A DNA stretch of 64,000 nucleotides from Sitta carolinensis. Its lineage: Eukaryota; Chordata; Aves; Passeriformes; Sittidae. The position numbers were made by a program, and so were the translations under genes. The notes under the pieces were generated by a model, which had not been told where the DNA came from, made no database searches, and was given only the letters and a program-made list of their open reading frames with translations. How positions within the stretch are numbered: the first letter of the stretch is position 1; each line of letters starts with the position of its first letter. Positions 12,418-25,029 of the stretch are shown one piece after another. The DNA is taken from NCBI GenBank assembly GCA_032173965.1, contig JAVUNC010000025.1, forward strand, positions 15,142,001 to 15,206,000, in the 5' to 3' direction.

Positions 12418-12491
12418 ACTTTCTCATGAAGTGCACAGGTTTAAGATGGTTACCAATGCAAGTTTCCCAAAAGGGCTGTGTCTTGATTAGG
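12418..12491. repeat. 74-bp dispersed repeat, copy A
   Basis: The sequence from ACTTTCTCATGAAG through AGGTTTAAGATGGTTACCAA to TTGATTAGG is also found, with about 15% changes and the same length, at 14886..14959 in the same orientation. An A-rich run follows immediately. The flanking GTGTAC and GGTG motifs suggest homology may extend leftwards. I do not recognise the family. Confidence 0.8.
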
Positions 12492-12963
12492 AAATAAAAA
12501 AAAAAAAACAAACAAACTATCATGTTTGAGACAGAACTGGATGATTACACCAGGGTCACTTCAGTGTAATTAGTTTCCTCAGTTGTGTTAAACTTAAGGT
12601 CAGTTTTTCTCTTGCTGGACTGGCATTTCTCTGCTCACTGGAGAACTGTGAGAGCAGGATGGTATCTAAGATGTCCCTGACTTACTAGAGGAAGCCAAAG
12701 GCCTCTGAATTGGTGATACCTATCCAAACAGGGACCCTGAAGTCACCTTTGGCCTATTTCCTTGACTGAAAGAAAAGGGGGAAATTCCAGTAGGCTACAG
12801 TGTCTAAACAAACCACGGGCATACCTGATCAGTAACTAGAAGGTAAACATGCCAAAGTCCTTTCCAAAGCTGCTGGGATCAAAGTGAAATAAGCTATAGG
12901 TCATAGTGGACTTCTACGAAGTCATTCAGGACTCAGCACAGGGTCCTTTAGGTTTGCACAAAG

Positions 12964-13006
12964 CCTAATAGAAAAAAAAAAAAACAAAAAAAACAAAAAA
13001 AAAGAA
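12964..13006. repeat. A-rich low-complexity tract
   Basis: Runs of A interrupted by single C or G (AAAAACAAAAAAAACAAAAA type) over roughly 40 bp. No other feature is attached to it. Confidence 0.8.
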
Positions 13007-13009
13007 GTA

Positions 13010-14780
13010 AATATTCAAGTGTGTATACTTATAGAAGAATTTTGTGGTTATAGACAACCTCCAAACTATGTAGAGAGGATCTTTTCTTATTAGAAAGATT
13101 TGAAATGTTGTGTCCCACAGACATCCTGATTCATCCTTATATGGGTATTGATTTTTCCAATAAACATTAATGTTAGCTGCTGATGCTACAGCTTCAGTTC
13201 ACGAAAGCTATCTTGTTTTTTACTAGAGATATCTTTTTTTTCACACCAACTGCCTTATAAATTAAATACTGTACCCAAAACCTACTGATCCTTGACACCT
13301 GGGCTAGACAGAAGTGTCTGCCCTGCACACAGAGGTAGTTTTAGCCCTCAAAGGGAGTGAAAAACCCCTTTTCTCCTTTTATGTTTTATTCCAATAAATA
13401 ACAGCCTCACTTTTGAAAGTACAGTTACCTTATTTCCATTCTGCAGCTGCATGAATTTTGCACCCAGAAATTTGCCTGGTTTTGTGCTCTGGTCTCTCTC
13501 TGCTTCTGGAGCATGTGATTTGTCTATGAAGATTCTTATAGACAATAATCAAGTCATGTCTCAGCCAAGCTAAGCTGAACAATCAGGGTCTTTAATAATC
13601 TCCATGGCAGGCATTTTGGTTTGTTTTTTTTTTCCCCTGTATCTGAACCCTGGGCCATTTAAATATATTAAAGTTATATTAATTAGTGCCATTTTAAAAA
13701 TGACACTTGAGGCCTGAATCATGGGGTTTGCATGACATTTTCTTCCCTTCAACATATACTTTCTGATCTCTTCTGATGGCAGAAGACTGGTGGTTGATGT
13801 GAGACCAGAGAGAAAAAGATCAGCACTGCCAAGGGTTTCTTAAAGCTCATGGGTCACCCTTGTCACTTCTCTTTCTAAAGGGAAAGGCAGGTTGTTTCTG
13901 TTCTCTGTGTTCAAGTCTCCATTCCTAAAGGGTAAATTATTTTAGTACCAACTGGTGAAATAAATAAATGAATGAGGAAAGCGAATAACTGATTTTAACA
14001 GAATTTACAACAGAGACAAGAGCCCAGGCAACAATGTGCCAATTAGAAAGTTTGGTTAAATGCACTGGAAATCACTAGTCTTCCTTTGCATGCATTAGCA
14101 AGGAGACTTTCATTAAAATTGAAGCTGCAAAATCCTACAGTAGGGAAAGAGTTAGGCTTTACAGCTGCAGCTGTTTTTACCAGTGACCACAGAACCCAGG
14201 AGTGTGCCAAGCCAAAACAATGCACAGGCTTACCACAGCTTGTGAGTCACCAGCCTCTTAATAAACTAATTTCCTCAAGGAAAAATGGAATTGATCTCAG
14301 GCCAGCTTTGGTTGTTTAGAAAACACCAAAGAGCTCCTATCCATCTAGATGTATGGACAGATAATCCTTTTTTTCCCTCTCCAGACAGCTGGAGTATGGC
14401 ACTTTTAGCAGACAATGCACTGAAGTTATCTATGAGTAACCTGAGAAGGTGGATGTAGCCTGAAATCCTTGTCTTCAGCTCGTCTCTACAGCTTTTAATG
14501 CAAAATCTTTGCTTCTTGGGATCTTCAGACATTGGTTGTTATTATTACTGCCTCTGGTTTGCTCTGCTGTAGTGCCGAGGTGCTCAGCCAGCAGTTGTGC
14601 TGCCCTTGAAGATGATGCTGTTCAGGCATATAACAGGACATGGTACATTGTTGTGGGACATAAAAAAGGGCTGAAGTGAACTGGGATGGCATAAAGGAGG
14701 GGAAAAACACAAGAAAGAAATGAATATTGATTAAAGAGAAAAATTACAAGTTTGATATAAGGAGTTGTTGGATACTGGTT
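13010..14780. other. Intergenic DNA without recognised genes
   Basis: Unique-looking AT-rich sequence. Short open frames of 60-85 codons occur on both strands with no recognised domains. No CR1 or LTR signature was noticed here. Confidence 0.55.
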
Positions 14781-14784
14781 TGTT

Positions 14785-14785
<1 letters not shown>

Positions 14786-14822
<37 letters not shown>
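14786..14822. repeat. Poly-T tract of about 37 nt
   Basis: An uninterrupted T run flanked by GTTTGTTG on the left and GTTTGGTTTGG on the right. It lies about 60 bp left of copy B of the 74-bp repeat. It could be the poly(A) relic of a minus-strand retroposon, but no insertion duplication was identified. Confidence 0.9.
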
Positions 14823-14823
<1 letters not shown>

Positions 14824-14885
14824 TTTGGTTTGGTATTTTTAGATTTTAAACAAGTGTGTACCTCAGGTGGAAAAAAAGCATGGTT

Positions 14886-14959
14886 ACTTTCTCATTAAGC
14901 ACAGAGGTTTAAGATGGTTGCCAATGCAAGTTTCCTAAAAGGGCTGTTGTTTAATTAGG
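14886..14959. repeat. 74-bp dispersed repeat, copy B
   Basis: Second copy of the segment at 12418..12491, same length and orientation, e.g. AGGTTTAAGATGGTTGCCAA and TAAAAGGGCTGT. Spacing between the copies is about 2.47 kb. Confidence 0.8.
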
Positions 14960-17900
14960 CACTTGAGTGTATTCTGGAAAGCCTTCCTCTCAGATATCTC
15001 ATTTATTCATTTTCTAGCATTGGAGGGAAAGACTGACATGACCCATGGCTTTGTAACCAGGTCCTCTGAAAAGTTAATGTGTCCAACATTGGATGAACTT
15101 GGCCCATTCCTGCTCATGGTCATATTGCAAGAGGAATTAGAAGTGGGAATGGAAGAGAAAGCCTGGATTGGTTTTGGTTTGTTTTTTTCTCTTCAGTTTT
15201 CCTATTTGGATGTTCTTGTATATGATTGTGGTTCTCCATTTTTTAACTGCTTTTTTAACTGCTGGGCCTATAAAGATGGGTGTACCAGATTTATTGCCTT
15301 CCTACCAGAAGAGGTTATAAACCCACAAGATGGACCTGAGGGGCAGAAAGGTGGTGAGAGAAAAGTGGGATGGCTCCTGGGAGATGCTGAGCTGCAGAGG
15401 ATGGGGAGGGACAAGCATGTCCCAGTGATGAAGGACCATGAGGACTAAAGGAGCAGGAAGTTTCTTTCATGAACAGAGAAAATAAAGGAAGGACAGAAGT
15501 GGGAGTAGGACAGGAGAAAAGAGGCATGAGACTGCCTATGGTCAGAGCAGAAACCCAATGAACAACATTCTTGAAGTCCAAGTTTGCTCAGTTATGCTTG
15601 CCTGGACCTAATTCACATGCTGTTTCTCCATCTCTGGGACCACATGCTGTTCCTGCAAGGAACCTGAGCCACACTCACCACCTTTGTGATGCTGCCAGTC
15701 TGATGACAATCCAGATGTGAATGCCAGTGTAACTGTGCAGGCTCAGATGTCATGCCAGGGAAGCAGAACCAATCCCTCAAAGTAGGAGAGGCTGATTTTC
15801 CTTTTGTGGTCACTAGTAAGTCCAGCAAATAGAAAAGGCTATGCAGGCTGTTTGCCAGAGACCAGCAGTTTGCAGAGGAATGGTACCTTGGAAGCTCTCA
15901 AGGGGGAAAGGGAAATTCATGCTGAGGCAGCTTCTTGTGTGAAAGCACTCATTTGTCTGGCACTGAAATGCTAAATTTGTCCAGTGGGTGAACTGTGTGA
16001 ATGATGGGGATTAAAAGCTTACTTGCTGCTTTCCAAAACAGAGGTTTGAGTATTCAGGCTGCACAGAGATAACAGTTCCAGGTATAATTTGAAGAGGTAA
16101 CTGTGTGCTTTTTACTGGGACCAACACATGGCATTCAAACATGGCCAGTGCTCGGGGACTGGAAAGGAATTGTGCAAACACAAGCAGGATCCTTTTTGTT
16201 TTTCTTTTTATTTCTTTATAAAGAAAGGAAAGGATGGGCATGCCAAACCAAAATGTCAGAATACAGACAAAGGTGAGCACTGCAGCTTCTCCTTGGGGGC
16301 CATCCACAGTAAACTCTTGCCTTGGTAGGGTACAGCTCCCCATCCCTCCTGCCAGGAGGAACCCAGCATGCAGCCAGCCCTTCAGCACAATCACAGCTCT
16401 TTGGAGTTAGTTTGCACAGTTTCACAATACCATCAGCCCACATCATGGGCAGCAGCAGCTGAGGCCAGCAACATTAGCAGCAGCAACTTGGGATACAGTG
16501 CACAGAAAGAAAAAAAAAAAAAAGGGAGCAAAGAGCTTGTTTGCAAACAATTGTAGGTAACAATATAGAAAGTCCAAAGATCATCATTCTGCTATAAAAA
16601 TATTACACTTCATAAAACCATGTACTATAAAAAAAATCTATTCAGAAACGCTGGTAAACATAACAAAGATCTGTACACTGGCTGCCCTTTTCATACAGGA
16701 AACAGAAAAAGCTCGAGCCTCAGAAATCATCATTTTGTAAACATGAATATGGAGCCTGTAAACAAAGTGCTAGATCATGGTTCATATTTTGTCAATTTAA
16801 TGCTACCCAAGTAAATCCCTTACACCCATCATCACCTAATGGCCAGACTCCACTACTGCAAGAGGAAAGGACTCGATTCCCAGCTCTCCCACTGGTCACA
16901 GGAGGTGCATATGGATTAAGGAATTAACACAGGAGTGAAGGCAGCAAGATTTGGCGCTGAGCAGCAAATCAGAAACAATCTTTTAGTAACTGGTTTTCAT
17001 TTTCTGCACTTCAAATGCATGTTTTCCAGCATCTCCTTTCAAAATTTGCCTTCATCATGCATTTTCCTCGTTTTCCTTTCAGGCTAAAGCATCTCTGAAA
17101 AAAACATGTCCATAACATCCATTTAGGAGACATAATAGAGCACAAGTTGACTCTGTAACTGCACCAAAGCAAAAAGAGGTGGTTGTACAGTTCAACACTG
17201 AACATCATGGTTTACACAATATGGGACGACAAAAAAGGGCCAAAATCTTAATGGTGTCATCTCTGGATGTTCAGCAAGGGAACTTTGCTTTTAAATATTT
17301 GCTTTGGCATTTCTGATAGACACATCCTAAGAGAGGGCTTCAAAACACCTTCCTGAAAATAATTTTCCAGTGAAAGCTACAATATATTTTCTATAGTAAT
17401 CTGTGTTATCTTCTGTGTTTGCCTGCCTTACTCCTAGGGATTGAGAAAGCTGTAGCATGCCCCAAAATCAAGAATTTCCTTTGCAAAAAAATGGATGATT
17501 TAAAAACAAACCCTGGGGTTTTTCTATCACTTTTATTAAGATAATGATGGCAAAAATACACACAATCAACATTATTTCCCCATGACATGCCATCTGTGGC
17601 CCTACACCTTGTGGTTACAGTTCGTGTGAACTGGTGGCCAATTTTCAGAGGCCTGGACTTGTCGCCCCTCTCTGTGCACAGGGCTTGGAACTGGGAACTT
17701 GCTGCTTTACAAACATCACATCATTTGTAGCCCTGGCTCTGAGCCACAGCATAAGGCAGCAACAGAGGGACAGAGGGGACACTGAACTTGTAGCCACTGC
17801 AATGTGTTGACAGCACTGTTGGTAAACATTCTGTTGCCTTCCTGCTGTCCCCAGCCATTTGTTCTGATGCACAAACATTTGCTTTGCCCCGTGGTGACCT

Positions 17901-18660
17901 GGCTAAGGGAGGTTTGAAAGGACAGATGAGCAGCTGAAGTCAAGAAAAAGAGTGACTGCCTGCCATTTTTAGTGTCAGCACTTGCACATGCTGGGGTAAA
18001 TTCAGCAGAGCAGTAGAACAAGGAACCTTTGTGCCATCCATGGCTCAGAGGATGAGCCAAGCCCTGCCATAATTCATATCACAGACACACAGCAGTTGTA
18101 CACTTGACTGAGGTGTGGATGGATTCAGAGGTATCAGAGCTGGGTACAAGTTGTTGGAGAAAGATGAAAGGGTCTGGCTGAAAAGAGAGCCCAGTTACAT
18201 CCAGGGTTAGAGAAGTGCAATCTGTCCCTCAATCCTATACTCAAAAATACTCAATCTGTACCTTTGAAGAGTGTGACATGTGATATCACAAGATGTGCTT
18301 CACTCAGCTCTCTGTGCTTGGGCTATCCTCAGCACCCTGGGCTCTCAGGGAGCTGAAGATTGTTTGGGTTTTTTTTTTTTCTGAAGAAACAAAACAGAAT
18401 CTATTCTCAGGTAGACTTCTTTTTCAAATGTAGGGATTTATAACACCATGTCTGTGAGGGCCACTTGTCATTTGCTGAAGTAGTTAAGCTTTATAAATGC
18501 TTTCTGCTGTTAAAACTTGCTTGGAAAAAGTTAAACAGAATTTAAATAAATGAACATTCGTGAGGGGCTGGGGCAGGAGTCAGCTCTCCCTTTGAACAGT
18601 ATCTCCCACACCCCTGCCATGTAGACAAGCTGTGGTGCTGTGTAGGAACTGGGGTAACAC
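14960..18660. other. Intergenic DNA or distal RPS6KA2 3' UTR; no recognised coding gene
   Basis: A 161-codon open frame at 14963..15448 (plus) and a 127-codon frame at 16011..16394 (minus) have no recognisable domains. An A run occurs near 16510..16524. The RPS6KA2 transcript may extend into this part, because its poly(A) site is not fixed by sequence alone. Nothing else is supported. Confidence 0.5.
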
Positions 18661-18679
18661 TTCCCATGATATTCTTCAT

Positions 18680-18920
18680 CAGGGCCATTTAGCTTCTTCA
18701 GAGTCCTGGAGCTGCAGAGGTGGAGTCCAGCCCTGCAAAATGCAGGGATATGCCTCCTCCTTGCTGGGCAGACACTTCTTTCCTGGACTGGACAACAAAA
18801 TGTGCATGGATATGGTCCTGTGCAACCTGCTCTAAGGTTGCAACCTCTAACTGCTTTAGCAGATGGGCTAGATGGGCTCCAGAGGTTCCTGGCAACCCTG
18901 ACCATTCTGTGACTGATTTC
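18680..18920 (+). mobile_element. CR1 LINE 3' fragment, plus orientation
   Basis: Recognisable CR1 phrases occur in order: CTGGACTGGACAACAAAATG, then GGTCCTGTGCAACCTGCTCT, then 'gctttagcagatgggctag', 'ctccagaggttcctggcaac' and 'accattctgtgactga', the normal CR1 3' terminus. The copy is diverged and non-coding; the short open frames over it are artefacts. Confidence 0.75.
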
Positions 18921-21354
18921 AAAGTGGGCCTCCAGATGAGCAGGCTGTGTCTGTGACAGGTGCACTGCTATGCCTTGGACACCCATTGCATTGTGCAGCT
19001 TGATGGTGAAAACTGTAACTATAATATTGGTAATAGCCTAAGGCACTAGGTCACTTTATGGATTAAAAACTTGCAAGATAGTAGGTTCTAATTCAAAGAG
19101 ATTTTTAGACTTTCAGGAGTTAAATATAACATTTAATGAAAGTCTCTTAAGGTTATATAAAGAGAGAGTGAGGAAGAGAGAGAAAGAGAGAGGCTAAGAC
19201 TTTTTCAGTTTTCTCCTAGGAAATAAAAAGTGCTTCTTGCTGAGCTACACCATGGCCAGGAGTGTAGAAGGGAGATGCTGGTACAAAATTGCAGTTATCA
19301 GGCCACAGCCTAGGGTCCTCTCCTGGACCCAGCTGGGCCAGGGGAAGCAGTGGTCTGTCAGTCTGGAATAATGACTGCAAGTGGCATATTCCTCCCTTTC
19401 TGCCTGCCTTGGCTTTCCTGAAGGAGGCTCTTGTGTTTCAGTCCAAGTGAGCTGGATCAACAAGGCTGACAGTGGAAAAGGTTTAATTGGGTTCCCTCGA
19501 CTGGCACAGGTCAGAAAGCCCTCAGCAGAGCACAGCCCATGGCAGGGCTGCACAGGGGACACTGCCCTGCCCTTGGAACTGCCTGGGGGCACAGGGGACA
19601 CAGGGGAGCTGGATGGGGCAGTTCCTGCCACGATGGGCACAGCCTTCCCTTCTACAGAGTAATCATTGCCAGTATCAACCACAGATTTCAGAGGACACTG
19701 CAGACAAAACTCTCCCAGTATCACCACATCACCTCGAGCTCTGCCTACACTCGACCCTTACTTGGACAAGCTGGGACAGCACCTTTTTTGTGCATGTGTT
19801 TACATACAGACATACATGTGCACACATCTGGATGCACTGGCAACAAAACCTTCATAAACAAAGCCTGCCATATGTATGGGCTTATAGTTATTTATGGGCT
19901 TATAAAGTAATTAATGAGCATTAAGATGTATGAGTCCATATGTGTCTCAGTGATAACAGTTGGTGGGTTAGAAAGAGGTAAGTCAGGAAGAGATTAACAC
20001 CCTTAAACTTTGGGAAGAGCAACATCCTGTAAGCTTGCCCTACATTAATATTCAGCTGAAAAAAATGCTCAAAGAATTAAGACTGAGTATATCTAGAGGG
20101 AATTAGACTTTTTCCAATGGTTGTGAGAGAAAGTGAACAGAAGCAATGCAAGATGACCAGGAAATCTCAGAAGGAGACAAAACCCATACATAATATTTTC
20201 AACAGTCTTTCTGCCCATATACAATACAATATTCTGACCATTAAAAATACATTTTGTTAAAGCAGCACATATCAGCTGGGACCCCAGAAAATCCAGCCCT
20301 CCCTCCAGGTTGCCCTTTGTATCTTTATTCCCACCTTGCCTTCTTCCAGGACAGAAGTCATTCCAAGGGAGACAGAGCCTGGCCAGAGCTCTTCTGCACC
20401 AGCCAGGATATCCCTGCCAGTGGAGATCCTGGTGGTGTGCTGCTAGCAGAAATGTGTGGGACTTAACTTCTAAGAAGCAGAAAGTTCTAAAGGCAGCCAA
20501 AAGCTGGCACTGAGCACAGCTTAGCCAGAGGAGAGAACGTGGGCTGCTGAGTACACAAGCACAGACACCCACCTGCCTTTTGCACTCATCAGTCCCAGCC
20601 AATTCAGCCTCTGTGAAGTTTCACATTGTTTATTTTAGAAAAGAGAAGAGCTTCAAGGAGAGCTGCTTTGCAGCGATCCTCTGTGCACAGCACATAAACT
20701 CGAACATTAAATATCAGTTTAAATTATTAAGAATAAATTTAAATTTAAAAATAGACTAATGCAAACAAACTTTAGTCAACACTGAAGCAGAGATAGTTTT
20801 AGGAGGAATATTACCATAGCAAATGAAACCCCTTGGACACTCTGAGGCAGTGATCTGGTAATTCCAGTTCAGCACCGAGATGCACAAACTACCCAGCAAG
20901 CAAAAATTACCATGTCTAGCTATGAAGCTCCATGTTCACATTTTTCTTTTTTTTTTTCTCCCTTGTTACAACAGAAAAAAAGCCAACACAGCACAGTAGC
21001 TTTTCCCACAAAGCATCTGAGGTGACAAAATTCACTCAGAAAATAAAAATTAACAAAAGCAGTACAAAGAAGAATCCTGGTCAGCTTGTGACCACCAATA
21101 AGCCAAGATGGGTAAGAAAAAGAATAAAAAAATAGTTCACATCTGGCACCACAAACCTTGCTTACTTTCTTTGAAACCAGGGAATGAAAAAAAAAGTCCA
21201 TTTTGCAGAGACCATTTCAACAAAAGTTTTCTTTCCCTGGACCTGGAAAATCCAGGTATTAGGGCACAGAATTTTTGTTTTATATGTATATAAATACACA
21301 TGTACATATTCATATAAATATAAAAGCAGAGCATCCTCCCATTTCTCCTCATAA

Positions 21355-21360
21355 TTTATT
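21355..21360 (-). terminator. Candidate poly(A) signal for RPS6KA2
   Basis: TTTATT on the plus strand gives AATAAA in the sense of RPS6KA2, about 1.1 kb after the stop codon. Further AATAAA hexamers in the same sense occur at 22194..22199 and 20629..20634. None can be preferred from sequence alone. Confidence 0.25.
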
Positions 21361-21480
21361 ATTATTAAAGCTTGTAACAGAGTTGGCTGAACTCTTCAGA
21401 AGTGGGTGCTCCCTGCACACACGTGGCAAGGGGAATTCAGAGTAGGAAATGCTGGGTGATGGAGGCAGAGCTGGGCGAGC

Positions 21481-21522
21481 AGGAGGAGGAGGAGGAGGAG
21501 GAGGAGGAGGAGGAGGAGGAGG
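21481..21522. repeat. (AGG)14 trinucleotide repeat
   Basis: Fourteen AGG triplets on the plus strand, i.e. a CCT/CCU repeat in the sense of RPS6KA2. If it is inside the 3' UTR it would be a pyrimidine-rich protein-binding tract. It generates poly-Glu, poly-Gly and poly-Pro false open frames. Confidence 0.92.
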
Positions 21523-22449
21523 GTCACAGCTGCCCCAGCCCCTGCACACCAGCTGCCTTTGGAGCATTTTCCCTGCTGTCCCCAAAGGCACTCCCACCTT
21601 TCCCTGTTTGTTTGGTTCCCCAGCCCCTCACCCAGAGCTGCTTGCTGGCCAAGACCAGCCACCTTTCTCTTGCCTGATCCACAGGCTCCTACTCACACTA
21701 CTGTGCATGAATGCCTTCCCACAGCCTCATAAGACCCACTCTTTTCCTCAGGACACTGAGTTTCTCAGAGGTTTCTTGCTCTCTGAGACTTTTGAGCAAG
21801 TCAGAGCTGGTGGCACGCTCTCCTTGAGAGGTGCCAGCTTCATTCTAGAGAAGGCAGGGGCAAAGTGCAAAAGATTCCTCAAACCCAGAAGGTATTTCCA
21901 CCACCACCAGCTCTCTCTACCTCATGCTGTGTAGCACTTGTTTCAAAAAAAGGTATAACTCAGGTGTCTCTGCAGCCTTCACTCCTCCTGGGGTGAGTGG
22001 AGATCAGTAGAGGTCTACTGGTGCCCAGCCAAGTCACTTCATCCCGAGGCATGCTGGAACAGCATTCTAACTCCCTGTGTTCTTCATAGCAAAAAGTGCT
22101 TTTCTTGAAAAACAAAATGTAAAGTGTTCCCATGGAACATCTCACGGACCCAAAAACAGCTTTCCTAGGGTGGAAAGGATGGAGCTCGCCTGTTTTATTT
22201 GGCTTTATCTCAGTAAAGAAACAGAGCTACTGGCAAAACTGGCACATCTTTGTGAAGTTGTTAAACTCAGGACCCTGGCTGGAATGTAAAAGAAAAGATG
22301 TAGCAAATGAAAACTTTGCCTTATGTGGGCTTCAGCTAGTTCTGGCAATTTCAGGTGCAGGTTGTCCAAAAGAGTTCTGCTAGCCAAGTAAAGATGGATT
22401 TCTCAAATAATAAACTGTGGGTTTTCAAGGAGGCCTTTTGGGGGTACTG

Positions 22450-22575
22450 CTACAATCTGGTAGAGGTAAGTCTTTTCATGCCTCGCCGCTGAGCCAGATT
22501 GGAGGACAGTACAGGCTCCAGCCTTGGTGCCTGAGGAGCTCGGTTTAAAGCAAAGTAAGTGGCTGCCATTGCACC
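22450..22575 (-). CDS. RPS6KA2: RPS6KA2 last coding exon (C-terminus and stop)
   Basis: Encodes 41 residues, [20 protein letters not shown] to the end, then a TAG stop at 22450..22452. It forms the tail after the C-terminal kinase domain. In RSK kinases the [10 protein letters not shown] segment is the ERK docking (D) motif and the terminal STRL is a PDZ ligand; both are intact. The acceptor in the sense direction is TTTTACAG. The exon begins in phase 0, matching its upstream neighbour at 22929..23066. Corresponds to residues 693-733. Confidence 0.96.
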   Translation of the reverse strand, partial: GAMAATYFALNRAPQAPRLEPVLSSNLAQRRGMKRLTSTRL

Positions 22576-22928
22576 CTGTAAAACAGAGAAAGAGAAATCT
22601 TTGAGCTGCAATTCAGTTCTTTGATGCTTTTCCCTTCTCCTAGTCTGTATCCTAAAATAATGTCAGGCATGCACAATTTCCATTAAATGATACCATGTAG
22701 GCTGGCAGACAGCTAGAGTGTCTCAGATTCAGTATGTGCCACCAGCTTATAACAATGCAGCCTAAAGTTAAAAATACTGAGCAGGTGACTGTCAAAAATA
22801 CAGTTAATACAGCACCATATTAAATTTAGCCTCTGTGCCAAATAATCCTCCCTACTCCTCTGTCACTTTTCAGACTATTTACACAGCTCATTCTGCAAAC
22901 TCGGGTGAGGGAAGGATGTGGGAGGTAC
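22576..22928. other. RPS6KA2 last intron
   Basis: A short intron of 353 nt with GTACCT donor and TTTTACAG acceptor in the sense direction. Nothing else is seen in it. Confidence 0.85.
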
Positions 22929-23066
22929 CTTGACCAGGTGAACATCCTGTCTGCTGAGTTGGTTTTGAGACAGGTACTCCCTGTTCACTATCCATGGATG
23001 TCTCAGGACTTGCACTGCTGTGAGGCGCTGGTGAGGGTCTACATGAAGCATCTTAGACACAATGTC
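22929..23066 (-). CDS. RPS6KA2: RPS6KA2 coding exon, end of C-terminal kinase domain
   Basis: Encodes 46 residues, from [20 protein letters not shown] through [14 protein letters not shown] to QDVHLVK (about residues 647-692). It covers the last helices of the C-terminal kinase domain and the autoinhibitory helix region that follows it in this family. The NREYLS and [11 protein letters not shown] wording is that of RSK3 and differs from RSK1 and RSK2. Acceptor TTCAACCAG and donor GTACCT are in the sense direction. Both ends are phase 0. Confidence 0.96.
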
Positions 23067-24034
23067 CTGGTTGAAAAGGAAGAAAACAGTACCAGGAAGA
23101 AAGTAATTAATAGTAATAAATAGCAGGGCAGAATTTACTAAGATCTCCCTGTTGGCAGTGTCATCATTAGCATGTCCAATGGAGACAGTGATGCACTTTA
23201 GACAGGCTTTATGTTCTATAAGATAAGTTCTATGTCTTATCTTCAGAATTTTCAAGTGTAATGTTCAACTCTCAGTTAATAATCCAGTCAAAACATAATG
23301 TGGAGGGCATTCATCTTATTGTGTGACTGTGCATCACTGGTGACCTTGGAGGAGTGACAAACACCCAGGGAGAGGATGCCATCTGGAGGCATCTCCTCTC
23401 TGACCTCCAGGCATGCTTACAAGAGAAACTTAGACTAGAAACTCAACACTCAGGTAACTGAAGTTCAATTAGGTTAGTTCTACAACATTCAAACATTTTA
23501 ATTTCAAAACAGGACAGCTGATAAAAAGAAATCCACTGTGAGACTCATAGCTGCTGGTAGCAAGATTAATGTGTTGCTAGCATTGCTGCAGTTTTGTGGT
23601 GGAGAGTATCAATGTTCTTCCACTCACAGTTGCTAAACATGAAATCCCTTGCAAGAATCTTTAAAGCCTGTCAAAGCTTCTGATTAATGCTGGGAAACTG
23701 GACCCTTGCAACTTTCCTGCCCATTTACCTGTCTCACAGATAGTGCACAGCTTCATGCCTAAAGATCAGCACCAGATGATTTTTTTTCTCCCAGGGTTTT
23801 CCTTGCTTTGTGATGGTTTTTCTTACTTTTTATGGGCAGCCTAAACTGTGAACTCCTGTGTACAAGAATTAAAACTGCCTGCTCCTGGTTAACTGAGAAG
23901 CAAAAAATGATTCATTCATTTACATCTGTGGCATTGACAAACCTACACTTCTTTTAGAAATGCAGTTGCACCAAAAAAAAAGAGTTCTGTGGTATTTAAA
24001 TCTTGAGAGAAAATCTAAGAAAGGGTTCACTGAC
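23067..24034. other. RPS6KA2 intron
   Basis: About 1 kb of intron with no recognised repeat or gene. Confidence 0.8.
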
Positions 24035-24152
24035 CTTTGCAGTATCAGATACTGAATCCCAGTTTCCTCCTGTAAGAGCATATTTGCCACTGCCAATCCT
24101 GGCCAGAATCTCCTCTGGGGTGTCATCTGGTCCATTTGCAAAAGGAGTGAAT
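24035..24152 (-). CDS. RPS6KA2: RPS6KA2 coding exon, C-terminal kinase domain
   Basis: Encodes [20 protein letters not shown] then [19 protein letters not shown] (residues 608-646), with the first base completing the Gly codon begun in the upstream exon. This is the part of the kinase C-lobe between helices F and H. Acceptor TTTAATAG and donor GTCAGT in the sense direction are acceptable. Confidence 0.96.
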
Positions 24153-25029
24153 CTATTAAAAACAAAACAAAACAAAACAAAACCGAGAAAACCCCAACTA
24201 TGTAATTTGCCAGTACAGGATTTCTAGGTTCTAGTATTAGCTGCCACTGATTCTGGAATTTGATTCCAGAATGTACCACTGATACTGCTGCTTCATTTTC
24301 ACTCAAACTATGCAGGCTGGTGGTTCCTCATATTGAATCTGTAGAGGAAAAGACAGATTCCTTATTTTTAAAAAAATTTTTGTTCTGTTATCATTTTTTA
24401 GGAATGAAATATTCTTTGTAAAAATAGTTAGGTTTTTAACTCTTGTTTTAACTGCTTTATTGCCAACACCTTTATTGCCAATACCAGTACCTTGCTAACA
24501 GCAAGAAAGGACAAAAACTATAAAGGAGAAGAAATATCATCTGAAACAAAAAAAAAAAAAAAGGAAAAGAACAAAGAATCCTTTCTAATCTATTTTGCAA
24601 TGCTTTGTTAACCATAATGTGCAGTAACAAATGAAAAATAATGAAGCTGAAGAGAATACATGTATCAATAGAATGAATTAACAATCTTCCTGGATAAGGT
24701 GAACATGATAAGGCTCTTTATACTCCAATGAATCTCTCTTAATGGAAAACTTTCCCACTGCTTAAGTGGTGAGTGAACACTTTAGGCATCTGGGTCTCAG
24801 TGCATACAGGCACTTTCTGCTAAAAACCTAAACAATTTGTCAAAGGTCAAAGATACTTATGTATTCTAGAGAAAAACTTATTCGAATTCTGTGTTGACAC
24901 CTATTTTCTTGCTTTATACAACTGAACACTCTTCTCCAGGAGGCCAGAATCCCTATCTGTGACTCCTTTCAGGCTTCATCCGTGCTGAAGCCATGGGAGA
25001 GGCTGCCCTAGGAGAACCTCCTCACTCAC
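24153..25029. other. RPS6KA2 intron
   Basis: About 0.9 kb, AT-rich, with an AAAAC repeat at about 24158..24184 beside the acceptor and an A run near 24549..24561. No gene is seen. Confidence 0.8.

Larger units (their letters stand above)
18921..22449 (-). other. Presumed RPS6KA2 3' UTR and downstream flank
   Basis: Sequence 3' of the RPS6KA2 stop codon. It contains a (GA)-rich stretch near 19161..19194, a GGA repeat at 21481..21522 and several AATAAA hexamers in the sense of the gene. The UTR end cannot be placed without transcript data. No other gene is recognised; open frames of up to about 169 codons lack known domains. Confidence 0.5.

Noticed and set aside
14963..15448. 161-codon plus-strand open frame
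   Set aside because: No domain, no splice or promoter context and no similarity that I recognise; compatible with chance.
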